Positions 50,996 through 63,174 are shown, counted from the first letter of the stretch. The stretch is 64,000 nt of DNA from Lepturacanthus savala (GCA_030544235.1 CM060461.1:7137449-7201448), one strand, 5' to 3'. Translations and numbers: made by a program. Notes: a model not told the origin generated them from the letters alone.

Positions 50996-52167
50996 CCAAT
51001 AATTAGTATTTCTTCCTCTATTTTTTTCAGCACGGAGCAAGAAACACCAAAAGATTCATTTTGTCAGTTTTGTCAAAAAAAATGATAAAAGTTATTATCA
51101 TCAAGTTATTCCTAAAATTCTAATTAAAGCCCAGAGTAAGTGCCTTACATGTTCTAAAAATCCTGAACTTTGGATGCAGTAAGATTAGATTTTTCTTTCT
51201 GCTTCCAGTAAGATAAGATCATTACCCAACTGGCTCTCGCTCCACCCATCAACATACTCGAGAAACGAGATGGCACCAATCTTGTGATCGAATTCTTAGC
51301 AAGAAAAATAATACGGGCGTTTCCAAAAATGACTTTGTTTTTCTGCCATTAAAGCTTTTAAATAAAGTAATGCAGTAAAATCTATACATATTGCCAGTCC
51401 CATCATACTAGAGTAAGAGACGCACACAGTTTTCTGGTGTGCAAAACCTTTTTTTTTAGGTTAAAATTATTAGAATTCTGGGATGTAAACTTAAGTTTAC
51501 CTCAGTTCTCTGCCACCCATCCTTCAAATCTGCTAAAACACACATTCATGCCATAATTAACCAGACAAATGAGGCGGTGGGTGAGTCACGTTCAGGTGTT
51601 ACAGAGGCCGCTGCTGCTCTGTGACGCTGTCCTACCTGATTTGATTCCTATTAAATGACTCGGAGTGCTGAGCCTCCAGATGCTCGTTACAAACTATTTT
51701 TGTGGATGTTACAGTGTACTGTAAGCTCGTCGCTCCTCAGACCTGCCAACACTGGTTCCCCATAGGTAAATATAAATGTGATGAGTCAGCTCGCCTGTCA
51801 TTTGAAGGATAGTTTGTCTAGAAATGTGTGATAAAGGATCTGAAGTGAAGAACCTGCAGTTTTTTGCAGACTGTTGTTTTCATTTTTGGGGGGAGAGAGT
51901 TATTTCAAGCAAGGTCATCTGTCTAGATTGCGTTTTTGATCCCTGCAGGAAATTGACATTTTCTGTGTTAGAATATATATTTAAAAGTCAGTGTCTAAAT
52001 GAGGTTGAAGCTTGCAAAGTTCATCCAGAGAGCTCTGCGTTCTACTTAGAAAACAAGACAATCTAGCAAAGCTTCTAAATATATAGTAACTAGGTTTGAT
52101 ATGTAGGTTTTAAGGAATTATGAAAAAACAAACACATCGGTATCACCCTTCACAAAATTCAAAACTG

Positions 52168-52173
52168 TTTATT
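52168..52173 (-). terminator. ctsz: ctsz polyadenylation signal
   Basis: AATAAA on the minus strand, 58 nt after the stop, which would give a very short 3' UTR. Confidence 0.55.
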
Positions 52174-52230
52174 TCAATAAACCCAGACCTAACAAAACCA
52201 GATTATTTTTCTACTGTTTTATTAAAGCAT

Positions 52231-52344
52231 CTATTTTACAATAGGATCTGCATATACACAGTGCTTCTCAATACCCAGGTTGTACCAATTGCCTTTTCCT
52301 TCTTTAAAGGCACTGGTGACTATTCTCGCCCATCCATGTTCTCC
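52231..52344 (-). CDS. ctsz: ctsz exon 6 and stop
   Basis: 114 bp encoding GEHGWARIVTSAFKEGKG, YNLGIEKHCVYADPIVK and TAG at 52233-52231. Matches the human C-terminal EEHCTFGDPIV pattern. Confidence 0.94.
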   Translation of the reverse strand, partial: GEHGWARIVTSAFKEGKGNWYNLGIEKHCVYADPIVK

Positions 52345-55300
52345 CTGAAAAGAAAAAGACATATTTACTTATTTTACTATATTTTTTATTTAATTATTTA
52401 CTTATTTAGACATATAAAGATATTTACTATACTGTGTAGCTGTATTTATTCTACATGCAAGAATCCCAATTTCAGTGAAAATTACTTTCTTCCCTAAAAT
52501 GTTACTTGAATAAAAAAACAACTATATGGATGACAGAGTGAATACATGACACAAAGTAATTAAGCAAAGTAATAACAGGCAACATTTTTAAGAGAGAGAG
52601 AAAAAAACTGACCCAAAACTCCCCCCAGGAGTTTCTGACGCTCCAGTATTCAGTCCCGTCCTCTGCGATGCCCCAACCGGCCACAGAAATGATGTGATTG
52701 GGTATCGAGAGAGGGTGAAACTCAGAGAAAACTCCTCCTGAGTATCCCACCAGGCCGTCGGTGGCCATCAGGGCACAACTGAAAAGACAAACATAAATCT
52801 TCTTCCGTTCTGCTGCAGCATCATCTGACATACATTTTTGTTAACTTTGAACTTTTCTTTGATGAGTAAAATGTTCTGGGAAACCATGAGAAAAGGCTCA
52901 AATAAGTGTCAAAATTGAGATTATTTTGCCTGAGTTTTTGGCTCCAAAACATTTGTATTTATGGCTTGTGTCTTACACAGTGTGGGAACATTTCAGTGCA
53001 CGCTGTTTTCTGCTCTGAATCAGTTTTTGCTTGCATGTTACATTCATACTATTAACATCGACACCTGTTGTAATATGTTTCCATTGTGTTTACTTAAGTG
53101 GACAAAACTGAAAACTGAAAGCTATGATTGTGCATGCAGCACAATCATTACATTACACAAAGACTTAAAAAAAGTGTCTTTCTTTTATATTTACAATGCC
53201 ATATGGCATTAAAACCATATAATTTTATTCAATTTGATATATACATAATATATATTCAATATAAAATTCATCCAGTGCTGTAAATATTTTAGGAATCATT
53301 TAAATATGCATCTACTAATAAAAGCTTCACTATGATTAAGACTCTGAATGGTTTAGACTCCTCCTTCACACAGGGGATGTAGGTGGATGGATGGGCCAGA
53401 AGTGAGTTTTTACATTACCTGATGGGACCATTAGTGTAAATTTCCGCTTTCATCCGGTCTCTTCCATAAACTTCTCCGTAGTCTCCCACTTTCCACAAAG
53501 TGTAGTTCTGCACAATGACGCAGGATTCCATGGAGCATGTGCCACACTGGTTGAACAGTTCACACTCTGTGGACCACGAAAACACAAGAGAAAAGGTTGT
53601 TTCAGTTATTTGAAGCACATGAATGCAACATGCATTACACGACTGAATTCCACATCTGTTATACCCATCTAATATGGATCCTGTCACCTCATAATCCACC
53701 TGCACCACAAGTCAATATATTTCTGTTATCTATTTAATGTCATACTCAATTTTTCCTGATCAAATGTATTATTTCCATCCTCCTGTGTTACTCCTCCAGT
53801 CTTCTATTTTTTTCTCCCTGTTAGTTTTTTCTTGTACGATGTGAGGGTCTAAGGACAGGGGATGTTGTGTTGTACAAACTGTAAAGCCCATTGGGGTGAA
53901 TCTGTGATTTCTGATCTTGGGTTATACAAATAAAATTGAATTGAATTGAATATACTGTACTGTTTCAGTGTAATGAAAAGAAATGAAAGCTTTTCCAGTG
54001 CTGCTGTGTTTAGGTTGAGACGCTAGTCTCATTACAGAACTTTTGCGGCTTATTTTTTTGTTGCATTCAGGTTAGATATTGCCCAAAATAACACACTTTC
54101 CCCAGGTCCCTCTTTAAAAAGACATTTATACTCTCAATGAGGCTAACCTGGTGAAATACAAAAATAACCATTTAAAAAGCTTTTAGGTATTTTAACCTAC
54201 ATTCAACTGATTTTGTTGGCCATAGACAATATGATATTATTTCATCGTCAGAGCAAAGACTTAAATTTGTTTTGCATCACAGTAGTAGCAGTTATTATCA
54301 GTGATACAGATAATAACAGACATAACATTACATCAAAGACAAGACAAGTCGTCTCACTCAACACTGACATATCGTTTTTAAAATGAAGTTGATCCTGCAG
54401 AGGGATCCTTATTTATGCATGCAGCAGTTACAGAGAAACACCATAAATCATTTGGAGTCCTGTTTCTGTCCACCTGGTGAATGTTCATCCAATATTCACT
54501 CGCTTTTAGTTCTGTTTTTGCTCACTACCAACTCCTGAGGGAAATAATCTGGCAGCCTCCAGTCTTTTGGTTTCAGGAACTCCATATGATTTTGAAGCCT
54601 GTCTGCAGGGATTTGATCCCATTCAACCACAGGAGCATTAGTGAGGTCAACCACACATGTTCCAGTTCATCCCACAGATGTTGGATGGTGTTGACATACA
54701 GAGCAGTCGACTTCTTCAAATTTAGAAAAAAAACAACATTTCTTTATGGACCTTTGAGTTAAGTCATGGTTAATTGTAGCGTTTGTTCGGCCTCCACCAA
54801 ACCATAAAAACAGCCCCTTGATCAGGAGTAAAAACTTACATTTACTCCTCAATAACAGAAAAGACACTGTGATCACAGTCAATACAAGACAGAACTCATC
54901 CACTATATATAACATGTTTGTACTTTGGTTTTTGGCCTGGTAGTTGTTGCAGGTTTCATCAGGAATGCCCGTCTCGTGTGCGTAGGCGTAGACCCTTAGG
55001 TGGTCTCCTCCGTAACAGGAGCCCGCCTTTGCACAGTCGATGACGTTCTGGACGGACAGGTAGGCCGACGGCCACGCCCCTCCACGCTTGATGTTGATAC
55101 GGTCTTGGGAAAAAGAAGAGCGGTTTATGAAATGAACATGTTATTTATCCATGTGTCTGTCTGTTCCTCCCTCCCTCCGTCGCCATGGTTACCAGCTAGC
55201 GCACTGGTGGCTCCCATGGCCCAGCAGGACCCACAGTACTGGGGGATGTGTTGGTTCCTGGTGACGCTCACATAATTCTTCCCGTTGATGTTCCTCCAGT

Positions 55301-57259
55301 CCCAGGACGGAGGGAGATCTGACGCCTTCATGTACTCATGGGGCCGAGGCTTCGTTCTGAAATAAGGAGAGTAAGTGAAAACAGCTGCGTGAGTCTGCAG
55401 GGCCTTCAACAGTATCTAGAGAAAATATGAAAAATCAGACATCAACAACCAATCTCCAGCCCCTCAGATTTATATTTTATAACACGTGCAAAGGGTTTCA
55501 ACCTTGCTACACCTCAATCTGCGTTATTTAATATACAGCTCTGGAAAAAAATAAGAGACACTGCAAAATTATCAGTTTTTCTGACTTTACTAGTTAAGTA
55601 TGTGTTTGGGCAAAAGCAACATTTTGGTTTGAGTCTATAAACTACTCTTATATCTCTCTACTAACATACTCTAAACATACTATAAACTCTAAACTAATAT
55701 TTCCCCCAAATTCCAAATAAGAACAAACAACAACAACAAATCAAAATAACAAAATGGACAAAAACGACACAATGTTTTCAGTCCTCAAACAAGATCAAAT
55801 TCATTTTAAAACAGCATAATACTAATGTTTACACTTGAGAAGAGTTGAGAAATCAATATTTGGCGCAATAACCCTTATTTTTAAACCCAGCTTTCATGCA
55901 TCGTGGCATTAGTGGCACTAGTCTTTACCATTGTCCCATTGCTGGTACCTGTTTAAACAGAATGAGGTGTTCATGTGTTGGAATTCAACAGATGCTGGAA
56001 TGGAATGGCTGGAAAACATGTAGAGTAAAAGAAAATGCAGTGGTCTCTACTTTTTTTTCCAGAGCTGTATCTTTTACTTGAATACTGAGCCAGTTTGCCT
56101 GATTATACTTATATAATGTTACTTAACTAGGATAATAAATGCAAAACTTTTACTTGTCATGAAGCATATTTACATTGTGGTGTTGACATTTTTACTAAAA
56201 TCAGTAAAGATTTAAGTGCTTCTCTATGGTAGAGAATAAAAACTCATAGGAACCACATCGCTCCAATTAGCAGGGTTGGATCAACTCCATCACACCACAG
56301 AAGCATATAAAGCCTGCAGTGGGTGACCTAATGAAATCATACTTTGTAATCAGATTAAGCAATAAAGAAATACTCGTGATTTTATTTTACCCCCCCCCCC
56401 CCTCCTATAATGGCCCTAATCCTCTTCTGTACTTCTTTCACCCCAGTAAAACATAAATGAAACCCTGTAACTCCACTGATGTTAATTAACTCATATTTTG
56501 CCTTTTCTGTCAAACTGCTTTGTAAAGCGCAGGTAGTCCTCACTTAATGAGGTTATAAAAGAATTAATCACGAATTACAGCATCAAGAAGTTTTTGTAAA
56601 TGTATTAACACCCTAACTAAACAGTAGTATATGTTTAAAACACTAGATGTGTAAATGTACAAGTAAATACTTTGTTAATCATTTAATTATTCTATTACTT
56701 ATTATTATGCAGTGATTTGTAATAATACAATTATTACAAATATTATATTATATATTATTACTCTATTTAGAAACAATGAATCCATTATTCATTAAGAATG
56801 AAAATGGAGAATGATAATGAAGAATATAACAATTATAACTGTTTGCTGTGTAAATTACATGCTAATATTTATTAATAGCATACAGTTATGATAATGTGAT
56901 TACCCACTTCTCTCTTGTCTTCCCCTTTCCTTTCCTTTCCTATCCTCTTTTCCTCTCTTATCTCCTCCTTTCCTCTCATCTTTCCTTTTATCTTCTGACA
57001 GAATATGAGAACATATGAATAAATTAACTTTCCTTCCTTTAAACATCCTAAATCACAACAGGCTAAACGTCATTTTTCTTTTTAATCATTAACCTGTGTC
57101 ACTTGTTTGTTTTTAGTATTTTTCTACTCACCTGACAGAGCGTGGTGTGCCATCTGTGATGGGTTTATAACAGGGTTCAGATAAAAGTGCAGAAGATCTG
57201 AAGTGAAACAGAAAGGAAGATAAACAAACCAGCAGCGGAACAAATGCTGAGGACGCCAT
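52231..57259 (-). CDS. ctsz: Cathepsin Z/X, lysosomal cysteine carboxypeptidase (complete, six exons)
   Basis: Seen: exons in transcription order 57259-57132, 55356-55193, 55103-54924, 53566-53419, 52778-52613 and 52344-52231, all GT-AG and in phase, 299 residues plus TAG (human 303). An N-terminal signal peptide is followed by a very short propeptide and the mature start near LPPSWDWRN. The His-Ile-Pro insertion (79-81) before CGSCW is the mini-loop typical of cathepsin X/Z. The catalytic triad is Cys87 (CGSCWA), His235 (PNHIISVAGWG) and Asn256 (RNSWGE). NYT in exon 4 is an N-glycosylation sequon. Family knowledge: removes single C-terminal residues in lysosomes and is secreted by immune cells. 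Human CTSZ has an RGD in the propeptide; this one reads ITDG. MASSAF is taken as the start because a hydrophobic signal core follows; an in-frame Met 17 codons upstream is less likely. Confidence 0.96.
52613..52778 (-). CDS. ctsz: ctsz exon 5 (catalytic His and Asn)
   Basis: 166 bp encoding CALMATDGLVGYSGGVFSEF, IPNHIISVAGWG and GTEYWSVRNSWGEFW. Donor gtcagt. Confidence 0.96.
53419..53566 (-). CDS. ctsz: ctsz exon 4
   Basis: 148 bp encoding CELFNQCGTCSMESC, QNYTLWKVGDYGEVYG and AEIYTNGPI, with split codons Lys (5') and Ser (3'). Confidence 0.95.
53735..53955 (+). mobile_element. LINE 3' tail in a ctsz intron
   Basis: Contains the teleost LINE 3'-end pattern (gtgagggtctaaggacag ... gtaaagcccattggggtgaa ... 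tacaaataaaattg) ending in tandem AATTG units. Recognised from memory of fish genomes; clade not assigned. Confidence 0.7.
54540..54720 (-). pseudogene. Tc1-like transposase C-terminal remnant
   Basis: Minus-strand translation reads DLTNAPVVEWDQIPADRLQN then HMEFLK, the C-terminal part of a Tc1-like transposase, with an upstream stop and frame breaks. Lies in the intron between ctsz exons 3 and 4. Confidence 0.75.
54924..55103 (-). CDS. ctsz: ctsz exon 3
   Basis: 180 bp encoding DRINIKRGGAWPSAYLSV, QNVIDCAKAGSCYGGD and HETGIPDETCNNYQAKNQ. Only an 89-bp intron separates it from exon 2. Donor gtacaa is weak. Confidence 0.95.
55193..55356 (-). CDS. ctsz: ctsz exon 2 (active-site Cys)
   Basis: 164 bp encoding TKPRPHEYMKASDLPPSW, RNQHIPQYCGSCWA and MGATSALA. 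Contains the cathepsin-X HIP insertion and the nucleophile Cys. Confidence 0.96.
55536..56067. mobile_element. Non-autonomous Tc1/mariner element in ctsz intron 1
   Basis: 532 bp with inverted ends CAGCTCTGGAAAAAA and its complement, each bordered by TA (55534-55535, 56068-56069). The interior matches the flanks of a common teleost Tc1-type element, including AATCAATATTTGGCGCAATA. The transposase core is absent, so this is an internal-deletion copy. Confidence 0.85.
57132..57259 (-). CDS. ctsz: ctsz exon 1 (signal peptide and propeptide)
   Basis: 128 bp. Encodes MASSAFVPLLVCLSSFLFHF (signal core) then SEPCYKPITDGTPR. The propeptide Cys, which in the family pairs with the active-site Cys, is present. 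Donor gtgagt. Confidence 0.93.
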
Positions 57260-57310
57260 GTTTCCTCCTGCACGTGACGCGCGGACAGGTCGCCCCCTGC
57301 TGGTCAGCAC
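57260..57310 (-). promoter_or_regulatory. ctsz: ctsz proximal promoter with CLEAR-type E-box and CTCF-like site
   Basis: On the minus strand, GTCACGTG (57278-57271) is the core of the CLEAR/TFEB motif of lysosomal genes, about 12 nt above the start codon. GACCAGCAGGGGGCGACC (57305-57288) matches the CTCF core. Motif matches only; occupancy not shown. Confidence 0.5.
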
Positions 57311-57331
57311 CAGACACTACACCCAGCGATA

Positions 57332-57470
57332 TAATAACGCCTTATTAATAACACTTTACTAATAACACTTTACTAATAACACTTTACTAATAACACTTTA
57401 CTAATAACACTTTATTAATAACACCTTATTAATAACACCTTATAACATTAATAACACTATTAATAACACT
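57332..57470. repeat. 16-bp tandem repeat upstream of ctsz
   Basis: Tandem copies of a 16-mer (actttactaataacac), degenerating on the right into shorter ATTAATAACAC spacings. It begins about 70 bp upstream of the ctsz start codon. Confidence 0.85.
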
Positions 57471-59493
57471 TTTTATACATCTGTGAAATCATGAAGGACT
57501 TCATGATTGAATGAGACTGAAATTGTATACTAAAGGTATGAGGGCAGCAAGTTGTTTTACTTTATTGAACAATAATCAGAATCTGGTGTATTTAAATGTT
57601 TTGCTACAATTTACATTTATTTTTTATTTCTTATTTATTTTAATTCATTTAAAACGGTTCCCTTTTAATTGTATCTTGATACTTTTAATATTTTATGTAA
57701 AGCATTGTGAATTATCTTGTTAAAATTTACTATAAAAATAAAATTGCCAAGTCTAATTTTCCCTGGTGTTGTGGTTCATAAGCAGTGACTGAAAGAAACT
57801 AAGTAAATTTACTCAAGTACTGTACTTTAGTGCAATTTTGAGGAAATTCCCTTGAATATTTCCATATGATTCTACTTTATGCTTCTTCTCTGTAAATATT
57901 GTTTTTTTTTGCCTTTTTATTCCACTACATTCCTATGGCAGCTTTAAGATACTTTTCTGATCAGTAGTTAGTAACACATTATCAATTAATAAACTATACA
58001 TTATTTCCCTTCATTTGAGTTCCTAATATCATTATTTAACATTATATTTATCTTGAAAAAATTAAATCGCTGCTTACATGAACATGCCAATGAAGTTTAC
58101 AAATTCTAATGATATAAAGTGAAAATGACCCAAAAAAAGTAATACAAAAAGTCATACTCCTCATTGAAAATACAGAGAAAATCTGTAGTAGTCTGTATTT
58201 TCATATTCGGCACCCTGGCCTTTAAAAAATAAAGATAAACTTCAACGCTGCCTTCACATCAGGCATTCAAGCATCATATTAAAACTCGGAATGTTTCATG
58301 AGGAATTGTATTAAATAGTCAAGATTTTATCTCACTCATATACCAGGAAGCCTCTTGAGACATTATTTCTTTTACAAAGGAGACCGAGCCAAGATGGCAC
58401 TTCACTTTATCAATCTGACAGCCATTACTAACTTTGCAGTATCTCTGTACCTCTGCAGTTTCAGCTCCCCATGAGTATATAAATTACAGCCCCCTGGCTC
58501 AGCTCCCACATTAAAATACAGCTTACTAGGCCTGAACTGTAAGTTAATGCATCAGCTTAATACTATACACAAGTTCATTCTTTACAGTGAATTCTTTTAC
58601 TTTGGATGTACACAACTGATTTGACATAATTCAGGATCAAATGTGAAACATTCAAGGGGCACATATATTCCTCCCAGGTTTGCATAAAAGATATTCACAT
58701 ATATTTATATAGATGTAATATATTTATATTGATGTAATATACTTTGGGAGCATTTTATGCTTTTATTGCACAGTAACAGTATAGTGATGACAAGAAATTA
58801 GAAAAAAATATAATGTATAAAATGTGAGTAATCTATTTTTCAATTTAAAGGTGAGCATATATATAATTTAACATTATAATGTGTGTATTCTATTACATTA
58901 TTAAGTGTTTTAATATTTCTTTTGGTTTTCTCTTTGTTCTGATATTATTTTAATTTCCTGCCTCAGCTTAATCCTGAATTTGAATTTTTCTAAACTCTCT
59001 TTTAAACAGAAATAGGCGATGTGGTCATGCAGATTTTGCAGACTCAGCAGGAAACTTTTAAGTTACAACTTACAATCACATTACAACTAATGCAGGGCCT
59101 GATGATTGGTCTGATTTAATAAGATAATACACAGCTCTTATATAACAGGATGAGGCTCAGTTTCAATTAAGGTCTATTTTTATGAGGGGGAAGCACTGAT
59201 GTTTGTGCTTTTAATGATTTAAAGTACAATGAGATTAGATGTGCATTAGGCACCTAATGAACCTTCAACAGGAACACTAGATAAATCACTCACCAGTTAT
59301 TGTTTTCTGTGTAATCCATCTCCAGTGTGTGGTGTTTCTCCTGATGATGATGATGATGATGAGCAGATTATGCACCATACTAAGCTACCAGTATTGACCA
59401 GTTAGTTTTCCAGTCAGTGGATGATCCCTGATCAATGACCTTTACCCCCTCTCACTCACTTGTAAGTGTTTAAAGGTATATACACCCAATATG

Positions 59494-59807
59494 ATACTGT
59501 TCAAAATAATAGAAGTATGTTTAAAAACGTGAGTAAAGCCAAAATCTTTATAATAACTTTTTATTTTTGTGCATCGGGAACACTGATTTTTATATCCTAA
59601 ATCAAAATGTGAAGAATAAATTGTAAAATTTTGAATTATTTTAATTTAATTATTATTAATTATTATTATTTAATTATTTTGGACACATTTTACTTCACAT
59701 TTTGATTTAGGATATAAAACACAGTGTTCCCAATGCATTGAAATAAAAATTATTATAAGGATTTTGGCTTTTTTAAGCACATTGCTATTATTTGGAACAC
59801 AATTGTA
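59494..59807. mobile_element. Second foldback MITE
   Basis: Inverted arms of about 120 bp: TTCAAAATAATAGAAGTATG ... AAAGCCAAAATCTTTATAAT on the left matches the complement of the right arm (CAAATAATAGCAATG, AAAGCCAAAATCCTTATAAT). The centre is AT-rich and there is no coding content. Confidence 0.8.
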
Positions 59808-62800
59808 TATCATTTTGTCCATATTACCCAGCCTATGTTGTCTAATAAAGACTCCAAGGTCAAAGGGTCAGAAGTAAACTTTCAAGGTCAATATTAAACT
59901 AATTTTACTTACTTTGTGTTGATTTATTATGTCTAAGGGTAAAAGGTGCACCAAGTATCCAGAAGCTTGATAAGAGAAAAACCTTTTTTAAAAATATATT
60001 TTGGTGTCAACTATTCAGACTCAAAGATTCAGATTCATTGTTTTTTATAGACCAAGGGTAAATCCATCAGAGAATAATCAGAGACACTTTCTTGCTTGCA
60101 AATTCAATCTTCACCTACCACCTTCGCATATAACCCACGGCTGAAAAAATGTTCAGATTGTTGTTGGAAGTCATTCTGGGAAATGTAGGAAATGAGTGAC
60201 TGTAGTAAATATCTGTGTAGTAGAGATGCTAAAGAGGTAACGTTGGTTCTGTGAAAATGTAAACAGTGCTTCATCACAGGGCAAGTACTTAATCATGAAA
60301 ATGATGATATATATGACAGTGAGGTCAGGGAGGTTGAGTGTTCCCAGAAGGAGCCGCTAACCTCAAATAAATTATTCGTCTGGATTGGACGCTTTTGAAA
60401 AATCTACCAAACAGACGTCATCGCTAAATGAGAACTTATAATAACAGAGTAAACAGCTATAAACTGTGGGCCGAATCTTATTAAGTTTTTCTCTGCTGCG
60501 TTTTCGTTTTAATCACAGACACACTCAGCGTTCCTCCTCATCTCGCCACTTACAGTGTGTGTGATTTCTGAGAGCAGATGCCGCCTCCTCCTCCTCTGAA
60601 GTCCTTTTGTGTTACGGAACACAGAGACTTTTGTCTGCTGAGGGACCGGAGGAATGAAGTGCTGATGAACTTTGACCTCTTAGGTCATTGCTGCTGTGTT
60701 AATAGCTAAAATCTTCTCTGCCCCGCCGCTCCTTCAGAAGCAAGAACCGTCCTCAATAATGCATGGCCAATCTGCTGTAAATCCCTCAGGATGTAATGTA
60801 AGGTTACAAACAGCCGAGACCTCTGTCAACATATCAGTGCTTCAAGATGAGGACGACATCCTGGATACATGTGCATTAACGTGAGCATCTTCCTGCCTGC
60901 TAATGCTAAGACGATATGCACTTTGAAGACACCATTAACAGGCCTTCACTCAACAGTTAATGAATGTTATTGTCCTGCATCCATTTGCAATAATAAAATA
61001 GCTCTATATTCTTATGTCTAAAGAGATGTAAAGATATAGATGCAATTGTTATGATTAAATAAATGGAGTTGTGTCCATTTGACTTGCCTTTCTAAGAGTT
61101 AAAAGGTAATCTGTATGTCTGCAGACGATCCATTTTGCTCCAGACTGAAATATTTCAATGACTCAATGGAATATAATAATATAATTAATAATACATAATG
61201 TAATATATATAATATGACATGTTTTTTTTTAGAATTTGCTACAGATTTTAAATTTTTTTAGGAATAATTTGAATAACATTTTTGACCCTTAAAATCACAA
61301 TGAGATAGTAAGTATTGTGGTTAATGTATAATCAAACATTAACTACCTTTTATTAATTTGAGTGTCAAATAAATGGGGAAATAATGTTGGTATTTAAACA
61401 AGTTTTTAAAAAATCATAAAAAGGAAAAAAAATTAAAATAAAAAAAACAATAAACGTCAAATCAGAAAAGTTGAAAAGTTGAAAACAACATGCACTACAG
61501 CACACCCTGCAGCAATTCTGATTGGTCGTCATCTAATTATATTCTAATCGGAGGATTTGGACATTATAGTGACACATTGCATCATTGCTTTGAGTATAGA
61601 TATTAAAATAAATTATTCTCTCTGTATTCAAAAAGTGAAGACAGAAGTGGATTTTATTAATCAAGTAATACCTCAAGTGTTTTGAGGTTTGCCTACTGGT
61701 ACTTTAGTAAATCATTTTCCCCTAGCAGCACCAGCAGGTTCAACTTTTCACTTATTCAGTGAAATAACTTGATATTGACTTCATGGATTGTCACAAAATA
61801 TACAATTCAAATCACACTGCTGGCCACAGTTTTTATCTAGTAACATCATCAAGTCATATTTTGTATTTGAGCAATACTTTGGTTTAATAACCAACTGCCA
61901 TTAGAAAAGAAATGATGCTCCCATCAACCTCAGTAGTTACTTTATGTTTCATACCAGGCAGAAAAATGTGATTATATCTTAAAAATGCCATGTTTCCTGC
62001 CTGAAAGCCATTTTAGAGAGTTCAGTGTTTGCAAAAGGTGCAGTAAAATTAACATAAAGTGGGCACAGGTTAAAGTTTTCATCAGTTTTATTTGTCTGTC
62101 TAAATTCCAAAAGAGCCAAGTTGCTCACAGAAAGAGACTAAAAAGCCCATTTAAATAGAAGCACCTTCAGAGTGCATGGAAAGTGCATCCATGTAAATAT
62201 TGAACCCTCACAGTGTGGATTTCACTCAGATCAATAGTGAAGCAATCATGGATGTTAATTTCATTTGCACTTTTCTTCTTGGCAAATGCTGCTGCAGGCC
62301 GGTAGTGTGGGATCTTCAATAAAACCAGAAAAATAGGTTCAGACTCAGCACATAAAAGATTTTCTCCGTTCATATGAATATTTTAGGTTCTGCTTAAGAG
62401 AGATTATCAATACTCAAAATAATCATAAAATATTTCATTCTTGCAAGTCTCTTTCTGGCAGACAAATACCCATTTTTGCAAAAAAAAAAAAAGAATACAG
62501 TGTGATAGGGTTAAACTTAAGTGGAGATGCTTTGTTGGCTGTTTCAAGGTCAGGAAGCAACCGTTGAGCTAAAAAAGAAAAAAAAAAACACATTCCGAAT
62601 TTCAACATATGTGAGCACTTGAAAAAAGGGAAAAAAAACTCCTCCACATACTTATTTATGAGGTTTTGATCTACACCATCCCCATGAGCATCACAACAGA
62701 TCCATACATGTTGGGTCAATTATCCATTCAGAGGGCCACAGGAATTTGGCAAATTACACCTTAAGAAAATAACAGACATTAACATCCAGGAAATTATTAT

Positions 62801-63174
62801 AAAAATGTATGTGCAACCAGTATGTCCGTGAGAGCTAGTAACTTATATTTCAAACATCTGATTTTGGAATGTAGGATAATCATTTAACAAATGCATGCAC
62901 ATCCAAAACAGAAGCTCGGTGCTGGAAAAAATGTAAAAAAGGAGCCGAATCCGCACACTAGAAATACATCTGATGAAAAAGCAGCTGAAATGGTACATGG
63001 TGATATTTGGTAGTAATTTTATTTTCACAAGGCCTGTGTCCTTTCTATAATTAACACTAACCTCAAAGACACGAACAAACACCCAAACATTATACCCATA
63101 TGTGACTAATAAACATCTTATTCAAACCGTATGGACGTTACTCTGCTGCTATAACACCTCCCACACTTGTGGTT

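Larger units (their letters stand above)
49101..52167. other. Spacer between mppe1 5' end and ctsz 3' end
   Basis: AT-rich, with CT and AT microsatellites. 50220-50850 has mixed-composition sequence that may be an old repeat. No gene seen on either strand. Confidence 0.6.
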
